Below, piece by piece: positions 38,965 to 46,739 of a DNA stretch of 56,810 nucleotides. Each line of letters begins with the position of its first letter. The first letter of the stretch is position 1. This DNA comes from a virus. Position numbers and translations under genes: made by a program. Where the stretch lies: the IMG/VR virus record IMGVR_UViG_3300013093_000003, positions 1 through 56,810 of that record. The stretch is one strand, 5' to 3'. The notes under the pieces were generated by a model. It was not told the DNA's origin and made no database searches. It was given only the letters and a program-made list of their open reading frames with translations.

Positions 38965-41364
38965 ATGCCCACACAGTTAAGCGGAGCCGAGTTCCTCGCC
39001 TCTCGCCATCGCGCACTTCTTGCAGACGCTCCACGCGTCGGGAAACAGCAGCCTACTTACTGCAAAGTCATGACGCCTATTGGGCCATTGCCGCTCGGTA
39101 ACATTTGTGTCGGTGATAAAGTTTGTCACCCGAACGGCGGAGTTTCTACTGTCACTGGCGTGTTTCCGCAGGGTGTTCAGCCCGCATATCGAGTAACTTT
39201 TCGTGACGGAACATCTACTCTCTGCGGAATAGACCATTTATGGTCTGTGCGAGACTCCAATAGTTTGCGGAACAGTAAGCTTGGCCGTTCTCGCTATCGC
39301 ACTCTTTCGTTGAGAAGCATAACGCAAACCGGCTTGTTGCGAGCCGATGGTAAGTCGAATTTTCGCATTCCCGACCACGACTCAGTTGCGTTTACGAAAA
39401 AAGAATTGCCTGTTCCGCCCTATTTAGTCGGCGCGCTTTTAGGCGACGCGTATTTGCTGGGCGGGGTTGTCCTTAGCGTAGCCGACCGAGATTTGGATAT
39501 TTTAGACCGCGTAAAAAGTTTAATGCCGGCTTTGAACGTAAAAGAAAGCAGAACTGGCCCATCTTGTGTCGCGTATCGGCTAACCCTTCAGGACGCTCCG
39601 AGAGGTGAATTTTTTAAAATTATTAAGCAAGCAGGACTTGCGCAATATTCCGCCGACAAGTTTATACCCGACAATTATCTTATGTCATGCACCGAAGATA
39701 GAATCGAGCTGCTCCGGGGGTTGATGGACACGGATGGAAGCTGCGGAGTTTCTGGAAACGTGTCCCCAAGCGGTATTCATCGTTACACAGGCTCGGTAAC
39801 TTTTAGCAGCAGTTCTAAAACAATGGCTGTGCAAGTAGCTTGGTTAGTTCGTAGCTTGGGCGGTAAAGCGACGTTGTCGTCATTTGAGCGAGGCGAAAAA
39901 GAGGTAGACCATGTTGTGCGCATGCAAGTAGGGTTCTGTCCTTTTTATACCGCCTTTAAACGCGATAGGTGGTCTGCAATAGCAAACGCATCGGCGAAAA
40001 TCACGCGGGCTATTACGAAGATAGAATACGTTGAGAACACCGAACAGGTATGTATCAGCGTAGATGCGCCAGACGGTTTGTATTTGACCGATGATTTTAT
40101 CGTCACCCACAACACTGGCGCAGCAATTATCGCCGCCGATTACGTCCTTGCCCGCACAATTTTCGTTTTAACGACCGCTTCAGGCCGCGCCGTCTGGCGC
40201 AAAGCTTTCGCGGATTGGTCGTCGGCTGGCCGCACTGTGAAAGTGCTCGGCGTCGATAAGAACGCAGAACTGGCCGACGTGACGATTGCCTCGTGGGGTT
40301 CGGCGCAGAACATAAGCAACGCCCATACAAAGAACCGCGACTTGTTTATTCTGGACGAAGACCATTACGGCAAGTCTCCTGAAGCAAAACGCACAACGTC
40401 CGTTTACGGCAAAATGTATGACGGCGGCACGCAAATGCTGGTTGGCGGGGCTTTGCTCCAGCCCAACGTGCAAGCGTGGCATTTGACCGGCACCCCTATG
40501 CCGCACGACCCCGGCGACATGTATGTGCGTTTGCGTGCATCTGCTCCTGAAATGCTGCTGGAGAATAAAGAAAAAGGTTGGCCAGATGTGCTGCGCTTCG
40601 AAGATTTCCGTAAGCGGTATTGCATAATCCGGATGAAGAAGTTGTCGGCTTGGAACCGCATCCCTGTTGTGATTGGCGGTCAGAACGAAGCCGAGCTTAG
40701 TGCGCGCATTGAAGGGTTCTGGCTGCGCCGTTTACCATCCGACGTAGGAATGCGCCCGCCGTCTTACGAAACATTCCCGTTGCTTGTGTCTGCCACCCAG
40801 CGCAGATCCGCCAATGGCGACGTTGACATCGAGAAAGTGTTGTCCGCAGCCGAAAACGGCAACACGAAAGAACTTGAGATGGAGCTTGGCGTTTTGCGCC
40901 GTTTGACCGGCAAGATCAAAGCTGAAGCGGTCGTCGGCGCGATTGAAGAAGATTTCGACAACGGGCTCGATAAGACAGTGCTGATGTTTTGGCACACCGA
41001 AGTCGGAAACATGCTGGCCGAAGCTTTGGCCAAATTCGGGGTCGTGTTTGTTGACGGTTCGACGCCGGCACGCGAACGCGAAACCGCAGAGATTGCTTTC
41101 CGCACCGACCCGGCTAAGCGAGTGTTTATCGGCCAGATTCAAGCTTGCTGCGAAGCGATTGATTTGAGCGCAGCTTCGGTGCTGTGGTTCGTTGAAACAA
41201 GTTTCACGCCCGCCCATATGGCGCAGGCAAGCCAAAGAATTTCGAACGTCAAACAGACGCGAAATACATTCGTGCGGGTCTGCACGATTGAAGGAAGCAT
41301 TGACGATGCACTACAGGCATCGCTGATGCGGTTATGGACAGCAATTAACAAAGTCATCAAGTAG
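38965..41364 (+). CDS. SNF2-type DNA helicase interrupted by an intein
   Basis: Precursor of 799 residues from the ATG at 38965 (a TTG at 38956 is possible). N-extein residues 1-27 end in RVGK; residues 28-383 are the intein; the C-extein resumes TGAAIIAADY. Splicing restores Walker A as DAPRVGKTGAAI. Motif II is LDEDHYGKS, an Ala/Thr motif is LTGTPMP, and helicase C motifs appear as FVDGSTPARERE and AQASQRISN. The mature enzyme is 443 residues, a size usual for phage single-subunit SNF2-type helicases. It needs splicing to bind ATP. Confidence 0.9.
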   Translation: MPTQLSGAEFLASRHRALLADAPRVGKQQPTYCKVMTPIGPLPLGNICVGDKVCHPNGGVSTVTGVFPQGVQPAYRVTFRDGTSTLCGIDHLWSVRDSNSLRNSKLGRSRYRTLSLRSITQTGLLRADGKSNFRIPDHDSVAFTKKELPVPPYLVGALLGDAYLLGGVVLSVADRDLDILDRVKSLMPALNVKESRTGPSCVAYRLTLQDAPRGEFFKIIKQAGLAQYSADKFIPDNYLMSCTEDRIELLRGLMDTDGSCGVSGNVSPSGIHRYTGSVTFSSSSKTMAVQVAWLVRSLGGKATLSSFERGEKEVDHVVRMQVGFCPFYTAFKRDRWSAIANASAKITRAITKIEYVENTEQVCISVDAPDGLYLTDDFIVTHNTGAAIIAADYVLARTIFVLTTASGRAVWRKAFADWSSAGRTVKVLGVDKNAELADVTIASWGSAQNISNAHTKNRDLFILDEDHYGKSPEAKRTTSVYGKMYDGGTQMLVGGALLQPNVQAWHLTGTPMPHDPGDMYVRLRASAPEMLLENKEKGWPDVLRFEDFRKRYCIIRMKKLSAWNRIPVVIGGQNEAELSARIEGFWLRRLPSDVGMRPPSYETFPLLVSATQRRSANGDVDIEKVLSAAENGNTKELEMELGVLRRLTGKIKAEAVVGAIEEDFDNGLDKTVLMFWHTEVGNMLAEALAKFGVVFVDGSTPARERETAEIAFRTDPAKRVFIGQIQACCEAIDLSAASVLWFVETSFTPAHMAQASQRISNVKQTRNTFVRVCTIEGSIDDALQASLMRLWTAINKVIK
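39046..40113 (+). other. Intein with LAGLIDADG homing endonuclease, class 3 signature
   Basis: 356 residues, inserted between Lys and Thr of the helicase Walker A. It starts QQPTYCKV, so the first residue is Gln, not a nucleophile, and ends FIVTHN with Thr at +1. Class 3 markers are all present: Trp93 in HLW (block B), Cys363 in QVCISV (block F position 4) and Thr381 just before His-Asn (block G). The two LAGLIDADG-type motifs are YLVGALLGDAYLLG (from residue 153) and ELLRGLMDTDGS (from 248). Numbering is from the ATG at 38965. Confidence 0.93.
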
Positions 41365-41373
41365 GAGACGAAA

Positions 41374-42270
41374 GTGTCAATTAAGATCGAAATTACAGCG
41401 CACCCCGAAAGCGGTGACATGGCAACCCAGCTCAAAGACGCTTTTGCGGCTCTGGGATATTTTAAATACCCGGCGCGCCCATGGCTGCAAACAACAGGAG
41501 AAATGACGTTCGCGTATGAGCCTCGGCATAAGACCGCCGTGGAAACCCCAGACGCGGCCGCAGCTTCTACGCAAGAACGCGTTGCAGAAGTTTTGGCGGA
41601 AGCCGAGAAAGCCGCAGTCGAAGAACCCAAGCGCGAACGCGGTCAGCCGTCCGGTGGCCGCAGCCGCCGAACCAAGGCAGAGATTGCCGAGGACGAAGCA
41701 GCAACCCAGCCCACGACCTCCCCTGTTGATGTGCTTGCCATATCAACTGGTGAAGAACGTATCGACCCTGAAGTCGTTGCGCAAGACGCCGTCGACGAAG
41801 CCGCCGAAGTGGCCGCGACCAAGACAAAGCTGACCCGCGACGATCTGCGGCAGGCTGTCGGCGCTTACTCGAAAGTGCACGGCATCGTTGCGGCGCAGAA
41901 GAATATCCCGCTCATTTTGGGCTGCTCGATAATGGAACTGCCGGACACCCAAGAAGATTTGTCCGCAGCAATCGCAAAAGTCGTTGCGGCAACTTTCACT
42001 GTAGATGCAACCACAAGCAAGCCTGAAGCGCCGCAGGCAACGAAAGCCGATGTGGTCGAATCGTTCAAAGCTTACATGGCCAAGTATCCCGGCAAGCTGG
42101 ACGGCGTTGATTTTGTGCAGCTTGACGGCAAGGCACTGTTGCGCGGCGTCTTCGGTGAGGAAATCGACCGGATTAACCTTATCCCAGACGAGCCCGCCGC
42201 ATACGGAAAAGCGCTGGCGGCAATCAACGCGGCGATTAGCGCAGACCCGTTCAAGCGCGGAGGCAAGTGA
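41374..42270 (+). CDS. Hypothetical replication-region protein (298 aa)
   Basis: GTG start with GGAGACGAAA. Three parts: a small N-terminal domain (1-50), an acidic/basic Ala-Glu-Lys linker (60-140), and helical domains KLTRDDLRQAVGAYSKVHG ... DLSAAIAKVVAATF (about 152-210) and a C-terminal repeat of similar form. Such proteins occur near phage nucleases and ssDNA-binding proteins; the activity is unknown. Confidence 0.6.
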   Translation: MSIKIEITAHPESGDMATQLKDAFAALGYFKYPARPWLQTTGEMTFAYEPRHKTAVETPDAAAASTQERVAEVLAEAEKAAVEEPKRERGQPSGGRSRRTKAEIAEDEAATQPTTSPVDVLAISTGEERIDPEVVAQDAVDEAAEVAATKTKLTRDDLRQAVGAYSKVHGIVAAQKNIPLILGCSIMELPDTQEDLSAAIAKVVAATFTVDATTSKPEAPQATKADVVESFKAYMAKYPGKLDGVDFVQLDGKALLRGVFGEEIDRINLIPDEPAAYGKALAAINAAISADPFKRGGK

Positions 42271-42629
42271 TGACTGTTGAACTCGGAAAAACTTACCGGA
42301 CTTACGCCGGCCACCCCGTTCGAATCTACGCTGTGGACGGCGTAGGAGAATGCCCTGTGCACGGAGCTTTTGAAGGCAAAGCGGGGTGGACTATGTTCAC
42401 ATGGACTGCATCAGGGTCTTGCAGTCTTAAGCCAACAGGTCCAAAGCATCTTGAGCTTGTCGAAGGCAAGCCGCGCATTCAGCGGGAATCGTGGGTGAAT
42501 ATTTACCCAGACATTTACACAACTACGCACCCGTCAAAAAAGGAGGCAGACAGTATCGCTACGAGGAACCGAATTGCTTGCGTCAAAATAGCAATCGATT
42601 GCGAAGAAGGAGAAGGTCTTGAAAACTGA
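42270..42629 (+). CDS. Hypothetical protein (119 aa)
   Basis: ATG overlaps the preceding stop (TGATG). The segment KTYRTYAGHPVRIYAVDG and several Trp/Cys residues suggest a small beta-rich domain. The 3' end overlaps the next gene. Not recognised. Confidence 0.6.
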   Translation: MTVELGKTYRTYAGHPVRIYAVDGVGECPVHGAFEGKAGWTMFTWTASGSCSLKPTGPKHLELVEGKPRIQRESWVNIYPDIYTTTHPSKKEADSIATRNRIACVKIAIDCEEGEGLEN

Positions 42630-43911
42630 AATCGACCACGGCGCACGAGACCACGCCCAATGGTCTGCTTCGGCTACGGCGCGCAACTGGCAATGTCAGG
42701 GCGCAATGGCAATGGCCACCATTTGCCCCGAAGGCAAAGAATCCGAACATGCGGCGCGCGGCACGGCTGCGCACCAGATTTCAGAAATGTGCTTGCAGAC
42801 ATTCAGCAACGCCATTGACTATCTCGGCACCGTCGAAAAGACCAAGGTGTTCGACGTCGAGATTGACGAAGAAATCGTAAATTCCGCACAGGAATATATC
42901 GACTACGTGCGGAAACAGTCAAAAGACTGTGAGCTGATGTTGGAGACTCGGTTCTCTCTGGCATCGCTTGACCCGCCGTTTCAGGCGGGCGGGACTTGCG
43001 ATGCTATCGTTTTGAACGCGGCAGAGCGGCTCGTGGAAGTCATCGACCTGAAGCACGGCGTCGGCGTCGTCAACGCGAAAGAAAACCCGCAACTGCGCAC
43101 CTATGCTCTGGGTGCTCTGTTGTCGCTTTCCAACGACGAGGCAGCGAACTACGACCGGATTAAGGTCACGATTGTGCAGCCACGCGCACCGCACAGAGAA
43201 GGCCGCATCCGTTCGGAAGAATTTCATGTGGCCGACTTGATCGAGTGGACAAGCGAGCTGATGAAGGCCATGCACCGTTCAAAAGACGCGATGGATGAGT
43301 TCGCCAAGATCAACGGCAATCGCGTCTTGTTCGATGACTGGGCGGACAAGTATCTTCAAACAGGTGCGTGCAAGTTCTGCCCCGCCGAGGGCATGTGTCC
43401 GAAGCAACGGTCGAACGCGTTAAAAGTGGCGCCAGAGATTGCGCAAAAGTGGTTTGAAGATCCGACAGCGGTGACGCTGCCGACTCTGACCAATCTGCCC
43501 GAACTCATGTCGCCCGAAGAACGTGGCCACACTCTTGACGGTCTGCAAATGCTGGAAGACTGGATCAAAGCTCTCCGCAGCGTTGAGCACACAATGGCCG
43601 AGAAGGGCAACCCCGCGACGGGTTGGCAGCTCGTCGATAAGGAGAAGCGGCGCGCATGGGCTGCTCCGGAAGAAAAGATTGCCGCCGACCTCAAGTCGGT
43701 TGTGAAGCTGACAGACGACCAGATTTACAAGAAGACGGTTATCTCGCCAGCGCAAGTCGAGAAGATTTTAGGTGCAAAGCGAAAAGGAGAAATAGCGAGC
43801 ATGTGGCACAACCCGCCGACCACAGAAACGAATCTGGTGTCGGTTACGAAAACAACCCGCCCGGCTGCAAAAAGCAAGACCGCGCAATTTTTTGAAGAAA
43901 CAGGAAACTAA
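42619..43911 (+). CDS. DUF2800 protein, PD-(D/E)XK nuclease-like
   Basis: 430 residues from a TTG with AAGGAGAAGG upstream. The N-terminus SASATARNWQCQGAMAMA ... EHAARGTAAHQISEMCL and the nuclease core GTCDAIVL ... EVIDLKHGVGVVNAKENPQL match DUF2800, a Cas4/RecB-like family. A cysteine cluster (CKFC ... GMCPKQR, about 247-259) could bind iron-sulphur or zinc. Co-transcribed with the DUF2815 ssDNA-binding gene, the usual pairing in phages. It likely processes DNA ends. Confidence 0.85.
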   Translation: MKTEIDHGARDHAQWSASATARNWQCQGAMAMATICPEGKESEHAARGTAAHQISEMCLQTFSNAIDYLGTVEKTKVFDVEIDEEIVNSAQEYIDYVRKQSKDCELMLETRFSLASLDPPFQAGGTCDAIVLNAAERLVEVIDLKHGVGVVNAKENPQLRTYALGALLSLSNDEAANYDRIKVTIVQPRAPHREGRIRSEEFHVADLIEWTSELMKAMHRSKDAMDEFAKINGNRVLFDDWADKYLQTGACKFCPAEGMCPKQRSNALKVAPEIAQKWFEDPTAVTLPTLTNLPELMSPEERGHTLDGLQMLEDWIKALRSVEHTMAEKGNPATGWQLVDKEKRRAWAAPEEKIAADLKSVVKLTDDQIYKKTVISPAQVEKILGAKRKGEIASMWHNPPTTETNLVSVTKTTRPAAKSKTAQFFEETGN

Positions 43912-43914
43912 ATC

Positions 43915-44544
43915 ATGGCTATGAAGCGCAGTGAAGATTTCAAAACCCCAATGGGCCGTCTCGCTTATGCCCAGTCTCTCTACAAGCCGCGCGCGGCTGA
44001 AGCAGGCGGCAAAGAGAAATACGGCTGCACCCTGATTTTCAATAAGGCCGACCGTGCCGCGCTGGAAAAGGTTGTAGCGCAGGTCATTACCGACGAATGG
44101 GGCGTCAAAGGCATTGAGCGTGCAAAGGCTGGCCTTATCAAGTCGCCGTTCCTTGCGGGTGACGGCAAGGAAGCGCGTAATAAGACGACGGGCGAACTGC
44201 ATCCCGGCATGGGGCCGGACGTGTTCTTTATCCGGTGCCAAGCCAATGCTGACCGCCCACCGGCTGTTCGCTGGAAGTCGCCAAACATTCAGGAAACCGA
44301 AGCAACGGTCTATTCGGGCTGTTACGGCAAAGCGGTTGTCAACGTGTTCGCGTGGCACAACGACAAGAACGGCGACGGCGTGTCCTTTGGTTTGGCTATG
44401 TTTCAAAAGATGGGCGAGGGTGAACGTCTTGGCGGCTCTGGTGGTGTTGACGTAGACAGGCACTTTGAGAAGATCGAAGATGCGGGCGAAGCGCCGGAGT
44501 CCACAAAGGGCGGTGCTGGCGCCGGCGGATTGTTCGGAGAGTAG
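43915..44544 (+). CDS. DUF2815 ssDNA-binding protein
   Basis: 209 residues. The N-terminus TPMGRLAYAQSLYKPRA and the later GKAVVNVFAWHNDKNGDGVSFGL segment match DUF2815, an OB-fold family analogous to T7 gp2.5. The C-terminus is acidic then Gly-rich and ends GGLFGE, similar to the flexible tips by which such proteins bind partners. Directly follows the DUF2800 nuclease-like gene. Confidence 0.85.
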   Translation: MAMKRSEDFKTPMGRLAYAQSLYKPRAAEAGGKEKYGCTLIFNKADRAALEKVVAQVITDEWGVKGIERAKAGLIKSPFLAGDGKEARNKTTGELHPGMGPDVFFIRCQANADRPPAVRWKSPNIQETEATVYSGCYGKAVVNVFAWHNDKNGDGVSFGLAMFQKMGEGERLGGSGGVDVDRHFEKIEDAGEAPESTKGGAGAGGLFGE

Positions 44545-44551
44545 TATCAAC

Positions 44552-44576
44552 AGCAGCGCCCGCATAGGGCGCTGCT
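44552..44576. other. Stem-loop between the ssDNA-binding and HNH genes
   Basis: AGCAGCGCCC pairs with GGGCGCTGCT over 10 bp around loop GCATA. No T-run follows, so it is not a typical terminator; it may limit read-through or protect the upstream mRNA. Confidence 0.65.
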
Positions 44577-44592
44577 AACAAAGGTTAACCCG

Positions 44593-45108
44593 ATGCGCCG
44601 ATACATACCCACCGCAGACGAATTAAGAACCGCAATGCTTTACGATAGAGCATCGGGAGTTCTTACTTGGAAACACCGTTCGAATGTTCCGACTTGGTGG
44701 AACACTAAATACGCGGGTAAAGAAGTAGGATGCTTGCTTAGAGGCTATGTCAAATTAATGTTTAACAAAAACGTGTTTTCCGCACACAAACTTGTTTGGC
44801 TTTACGTAACGGGTGAATGGCCAACCGCTGACATAGACCACATCAACATGAACACGTCTGACAACCGTATGGAAAATCTGAGGTTGGCCACCAAGTCCCA
44901 GAATGCCGCAAACCGTCGGGTAACTCGCGCCAGCAAGTCTAAACTGAAAGGCGTGAGTTGGAGTAAAGCTGCGGACAAGTGGGTGGGGCAGATATGCGTC
45001 GATAATAACAGGCTTTACTTAGGTGTGTTCGATTGCCCCGCAGCAGCGCATCTGGCTTATGTAGTCGCATCTGACAAACATTTTGGCGTTTTTGCGAGAA
45101 GCCGATAA
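44593..45108 (+). CDS. HNH endonuclease with AP2-like DNA-binding domain
   Basis: 171 residues. The HNH core is DIDHINMNTSDNRMENLRLA (about 79-98), followed by NAANRR and an AP2-type three-strand domain (LKGVSWSKAADKWVGQICVD, YLGVFDCPAAAHLAY). This is a typical phage free-standing homing endonuclease. It is flanked by a stem-loop upstream and a 12-bp inverted repeat downstream, which may mark the insertion. Confidence 0.88.
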   Translation: MRRYIPTADELRTAMLYDRASGVLTWKHRSNVPTWWNTKYAGKEVGCLLRGYVKLMFNKNVFSAHKLVWLYVTGEWPTADIDHINMNTSDNRMENLRLATKSQNAANRRVTRASKSKLKGVSWSKAADKWVGQICVDNNRLYLGVFDCPAAAHLAYVVASDKHFGVFARSR

Positions 45109-45122
45109 TTAGTTTCTAAACC

Positions 45123-45176
45123 GCAGCCAATACGTTTGACAAACTGTTTTACGTCTGTCAATCTCGTATTGGCTGC
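45123..45176. repeat. 12-bp perfect inverted repeat with embedded TTGACA/TGTCAA
   Basis: GCAGCCAATACG (45123-45134) and CGTATTGGCTGC (45165-45176) flank 30 bp that themselves contain TTTGACA and TGTCAAT in inverted order. TTCGTTTT follows, so the RNA could terminate here. It might also be an operator or promoter for the GapR-like gene, whose start is 22 bases away. Confidence 0.75.
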
Positions 45177-45197
45177 TTCGTTTTAAAGGAGAGTAGA

Positions 45198-45428
45198 ATG
45201 ACTGAAGGCACGAATGTAGGCGAAATGGCGTCTTTCCTAGACCGGATTGAGCGTCTCGAAGAAGAAAAGAAAGCCCTCGGGGAAGACATTTCCGAAGTGT
45301 GGAAAGAAGCAAAAGACCGAGGGTACGACACCGGAATTTTGCGTAAGGCTTACTCCATCCGAAAGATGCAGAAAGACGATCGCGCGGTGCTTCACCTTTA
45401 CGTAGATTCGCTGGGGTTGTTTGACTGA
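45198..45428 (+). CDS. GapR-like (DUF2312) DNA-binding protein
   Basis: 76 residues matching the alphaproteobacterial GapR family along its core: FLDRIERLEEEKKALGEDIS then EVWKEAKDRGYDTGILRKAY and RKMQKDDRA. In Caulobacter GapR encircles overtwisted DNA ahead of replication forks and stimulates topoisomerases. The phage copy may aid its own replication or displace the host protein. It ends LGLFD, the tail shared with three other phage proteins. A GGAGAG ribosome-binding site precedes the ATG. Confidence 0.9.
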   Translation: MTEGTNVGEMASFLDRIERLEEEKKALGEDISEVWKEAKDRGYDTGILRKAYSIRKMQKDDRAVLHLYVDSLGLFD

Positions 45429-45438
45429 GGACACCGCT

Positions 45439-45664
45439 ATGAAACCGACACTTTCCAACTGCACGATTGGCCAATGCCGCTGGCCGCTGGCCGCTTTGGG
45501 ATACTGAATCTTTCCCGACCGTTGACGAAGCATTTGTTTGCGGAGCACCAGCGCGCAAGAGCTATTGCGACACGCATCACAAGCTGGCTTACGAACCTGC
45601 GCCAAAAGTTTATGCGCCGCGCAAACCGAAGCAAGAGGCACCCCATGACAGAATCAACTTTTGA
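45439..45664 (+). pseudogene. GcrA C-terminal (sigma-binding) domain-like gene, frameshifted
   Basis: Frame 1 from the ATG at 45439 reads MKPTLSNCTIGQCRWPL and stops at 45507. A second frame carries WDTESFPTVDEAFVCGAPAR and KSYCDTHHKLAYEP to 45664. They join perfectly if one copy of the tandem heptamer CCGCTGG (45477-45483 / 45484-45490) is removed. The repaired 72-residue protein has the CRWP...FxCG...YCxxHxxLAY zinc-ligand pattern of the GcrA C-terminal domain, which binds sigma-70 in Caulobacter, without the DNA-binding part. Alternatives are sequencing error, phase variation or programmed frameshift. Confidence 0.75.
45477..45495 (+). repeat. 7-bp tandem duplication CCGCTGG
   Basis: Two full copies (45477-45483 and 45484-45490) plus CCGCT. 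The second copy shifts the reading frame of the GcrA-like gene by +1. Confidence 0.9.
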
Positions 45665-45893
45665 TGCGGTTTTCACGGCTGCAAAGCGCCACGGCCTGAA
45701 GCTAAATAACTTCTTCCAGCTCGGCGATATGTTCCGCGCGAACTGGCGCTTGGGCGACGACAAGAACACGTTTTGCAGCGAGTTTATAGACAACGTGGTG
45801 CCGTTCCGGGCTTTAGAAGAATCTTTGGCTGTTGCGATACGCACCATGCCGAAGCCGGAACCTGAATCCGCAGACTTAGACCTATTTGATTAA
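45645..45893 (+). CDS. Hypothetical protein ending DLDLFD (82 aa)
   Basis: Start chosen at the ATG at 45645, within the 3' end of the GcrA-like frame; the longer open frame upstream is the shadow of that gene. Residues include FDAVFTAAKRHGLKLNNFFQ and FCSEFIDNVVPFRALEESLA. The C-terminal ADLDLFD strongly resembles the bacterial clamp-binding consensus QL(S/D)LF. Function unknown. Confidence 0.65.
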   Translation: MTESTFDAVFTAAKRHGLKLNNFFQLGDMFRANWRLGDDKNTFCSEFIDNVVPFRALEESLAVAIRTMPKPEPESADLDLFD

Positions 45894-45903
45894 GGAGAGA
45901 TTA

Positions 45904-46095
45904 ATGAGCATCACATCGCAACCCCGTTATTCCTACGAGACCGTAGAAAACGCGGAAGGCACTTTTGAATTTGAAATTTACGACGTGCAACGCGGGCTGG
46001 AGCCGGACAAGATTATCGGCTGGTTTCGACTCCGCGATGACGCGGAACAGGTTTGCGCGGTTCTAAATCGTGCGCAGCCGTTCTTAAAGCCGTAA
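45904..46095 (+). CDS. Hypothetical small protein (63 aa)
   Basis: ATG at 45904 has AAGGAGAG upstream, making it the preferred start. The sequence (EGTFEFEIYDVQRGLEP ... WFRLRDDAEQVCAVLNRA) suggests a compact alpha/beta domain. Not recognised. Confidence 0.6.
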   Translation: MSITSQPRYSYETVENAEGTFEFEIYDVQRGLEPDKIIGWFRLRDDAEQVCAVLNRAQPFLKP

Positions 46096-46404
46096 ATGAA
46101 GCCCCTGCACGTCTCCGACCATAGCATCGTTCGTTATTTGGAACGGTGCTATGGCATGAACATTGCGGCGGTAGAAGCCGAAATTTTGTCTATCGTCCAG
46201 CCCTACCATGACGCCGGTGCGGTTTACGCGCCAATCGGCGGCATGTGGGCGGCGATCAAGAACGATACGGTTGTGACGATACGCCAATCGAAACCCGGCA
46301 ATGAAGCCAAGATGAAGCACGACGCGGGCGGCGCGAACAAAACGCATCTGCGCGGCAAGCCTTTGCATTGGAAAGCCAAACAACGACACAGGAACCACCG
46401 ATGA
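46096..46404 (+). CDS. Hypothetical protein (102 aa)
   Basis: Begins immediately after the previous stop. The segment VSDHSIVRYLERCYGMNIAA then VEAEILSIV resembles a recurring phage family of unknown function whose N-terminus reads H-S-x-x-R-Y-x-E-R. The basic C-terminus overlaps the next start. Confidence 0.6.
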   Translation: MKPLHVSDHSIVRYLERCYGMNIAAVEAEILSIVQPYHDAGAVYAPIGGMWAAIKNDTVVTIRQSKPGNEAKMKHDAGGANKTHLRGKPLHWKAKQRHRNHR

Positions 46405-46739
46405 AACGAGTTATCATTGAAAGCCCCTACGCGGGGACGCCCGAACAGATCAAGATAAACGTGCGATATGCGCGGGCTTGCGTGCTCGACAGCTTAATGC
46501 GCGGCGAAGCTCCGATTGCGTCCCATTTGCTTTACACGCAAGAAGGCATCTTGCGTGATGAGATACCGGGCGATCGGCAGATGGGAATGGACGCTGGCCA
46601 CGCTTGGTTAATCGGCTGCGACTTAGTGGCTGTCTATACGGATTTGGGCTTATCTATGGGTATGGTCGTAGGCGCTTCTCGTGCGAGAGACGCTGGCAAA
46701 CCTATAGAGATGAGAACTTTAGCGGGGTGGGGAGAATGA
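46401..46739 (+). CDS. Nucleoside deoxyribosyltransferase-like (DUF7768/DUF4406-type) protein
   Basis: 112 residues. The pattern RVIIESPYAGTPEQIKINVR, YARACVLDSLMRGEAPIASH, AGHAWLIGCDLVAVYTDLG and GMVVGASRARDAGKPIEMRT is that of small Rossmann-like proteins related to nucleoside 2-deoxyribosyltransferases. It may act on nucleotides or nucleoside precursors. Overlaps the methyltransferase start. Confidence 0.65.
   Translation: MKRVIIESPYAGTPEQIKINVRYARACVLDSLMRGEAPIASHLLYTQEGILRDEIPGDRQMGMDAGHAWLIGCDLVAVYTDLGLSMGMVVGASRARDAGKPIEMRTLAGWGE

Noticed and set aside
45474-45893. 139-codon ORF as a single gene
   Set aside because: Its first half is an out-of-frame reading of the GcrA-like sequence; the ATG at 45645 starts the plausible protein.
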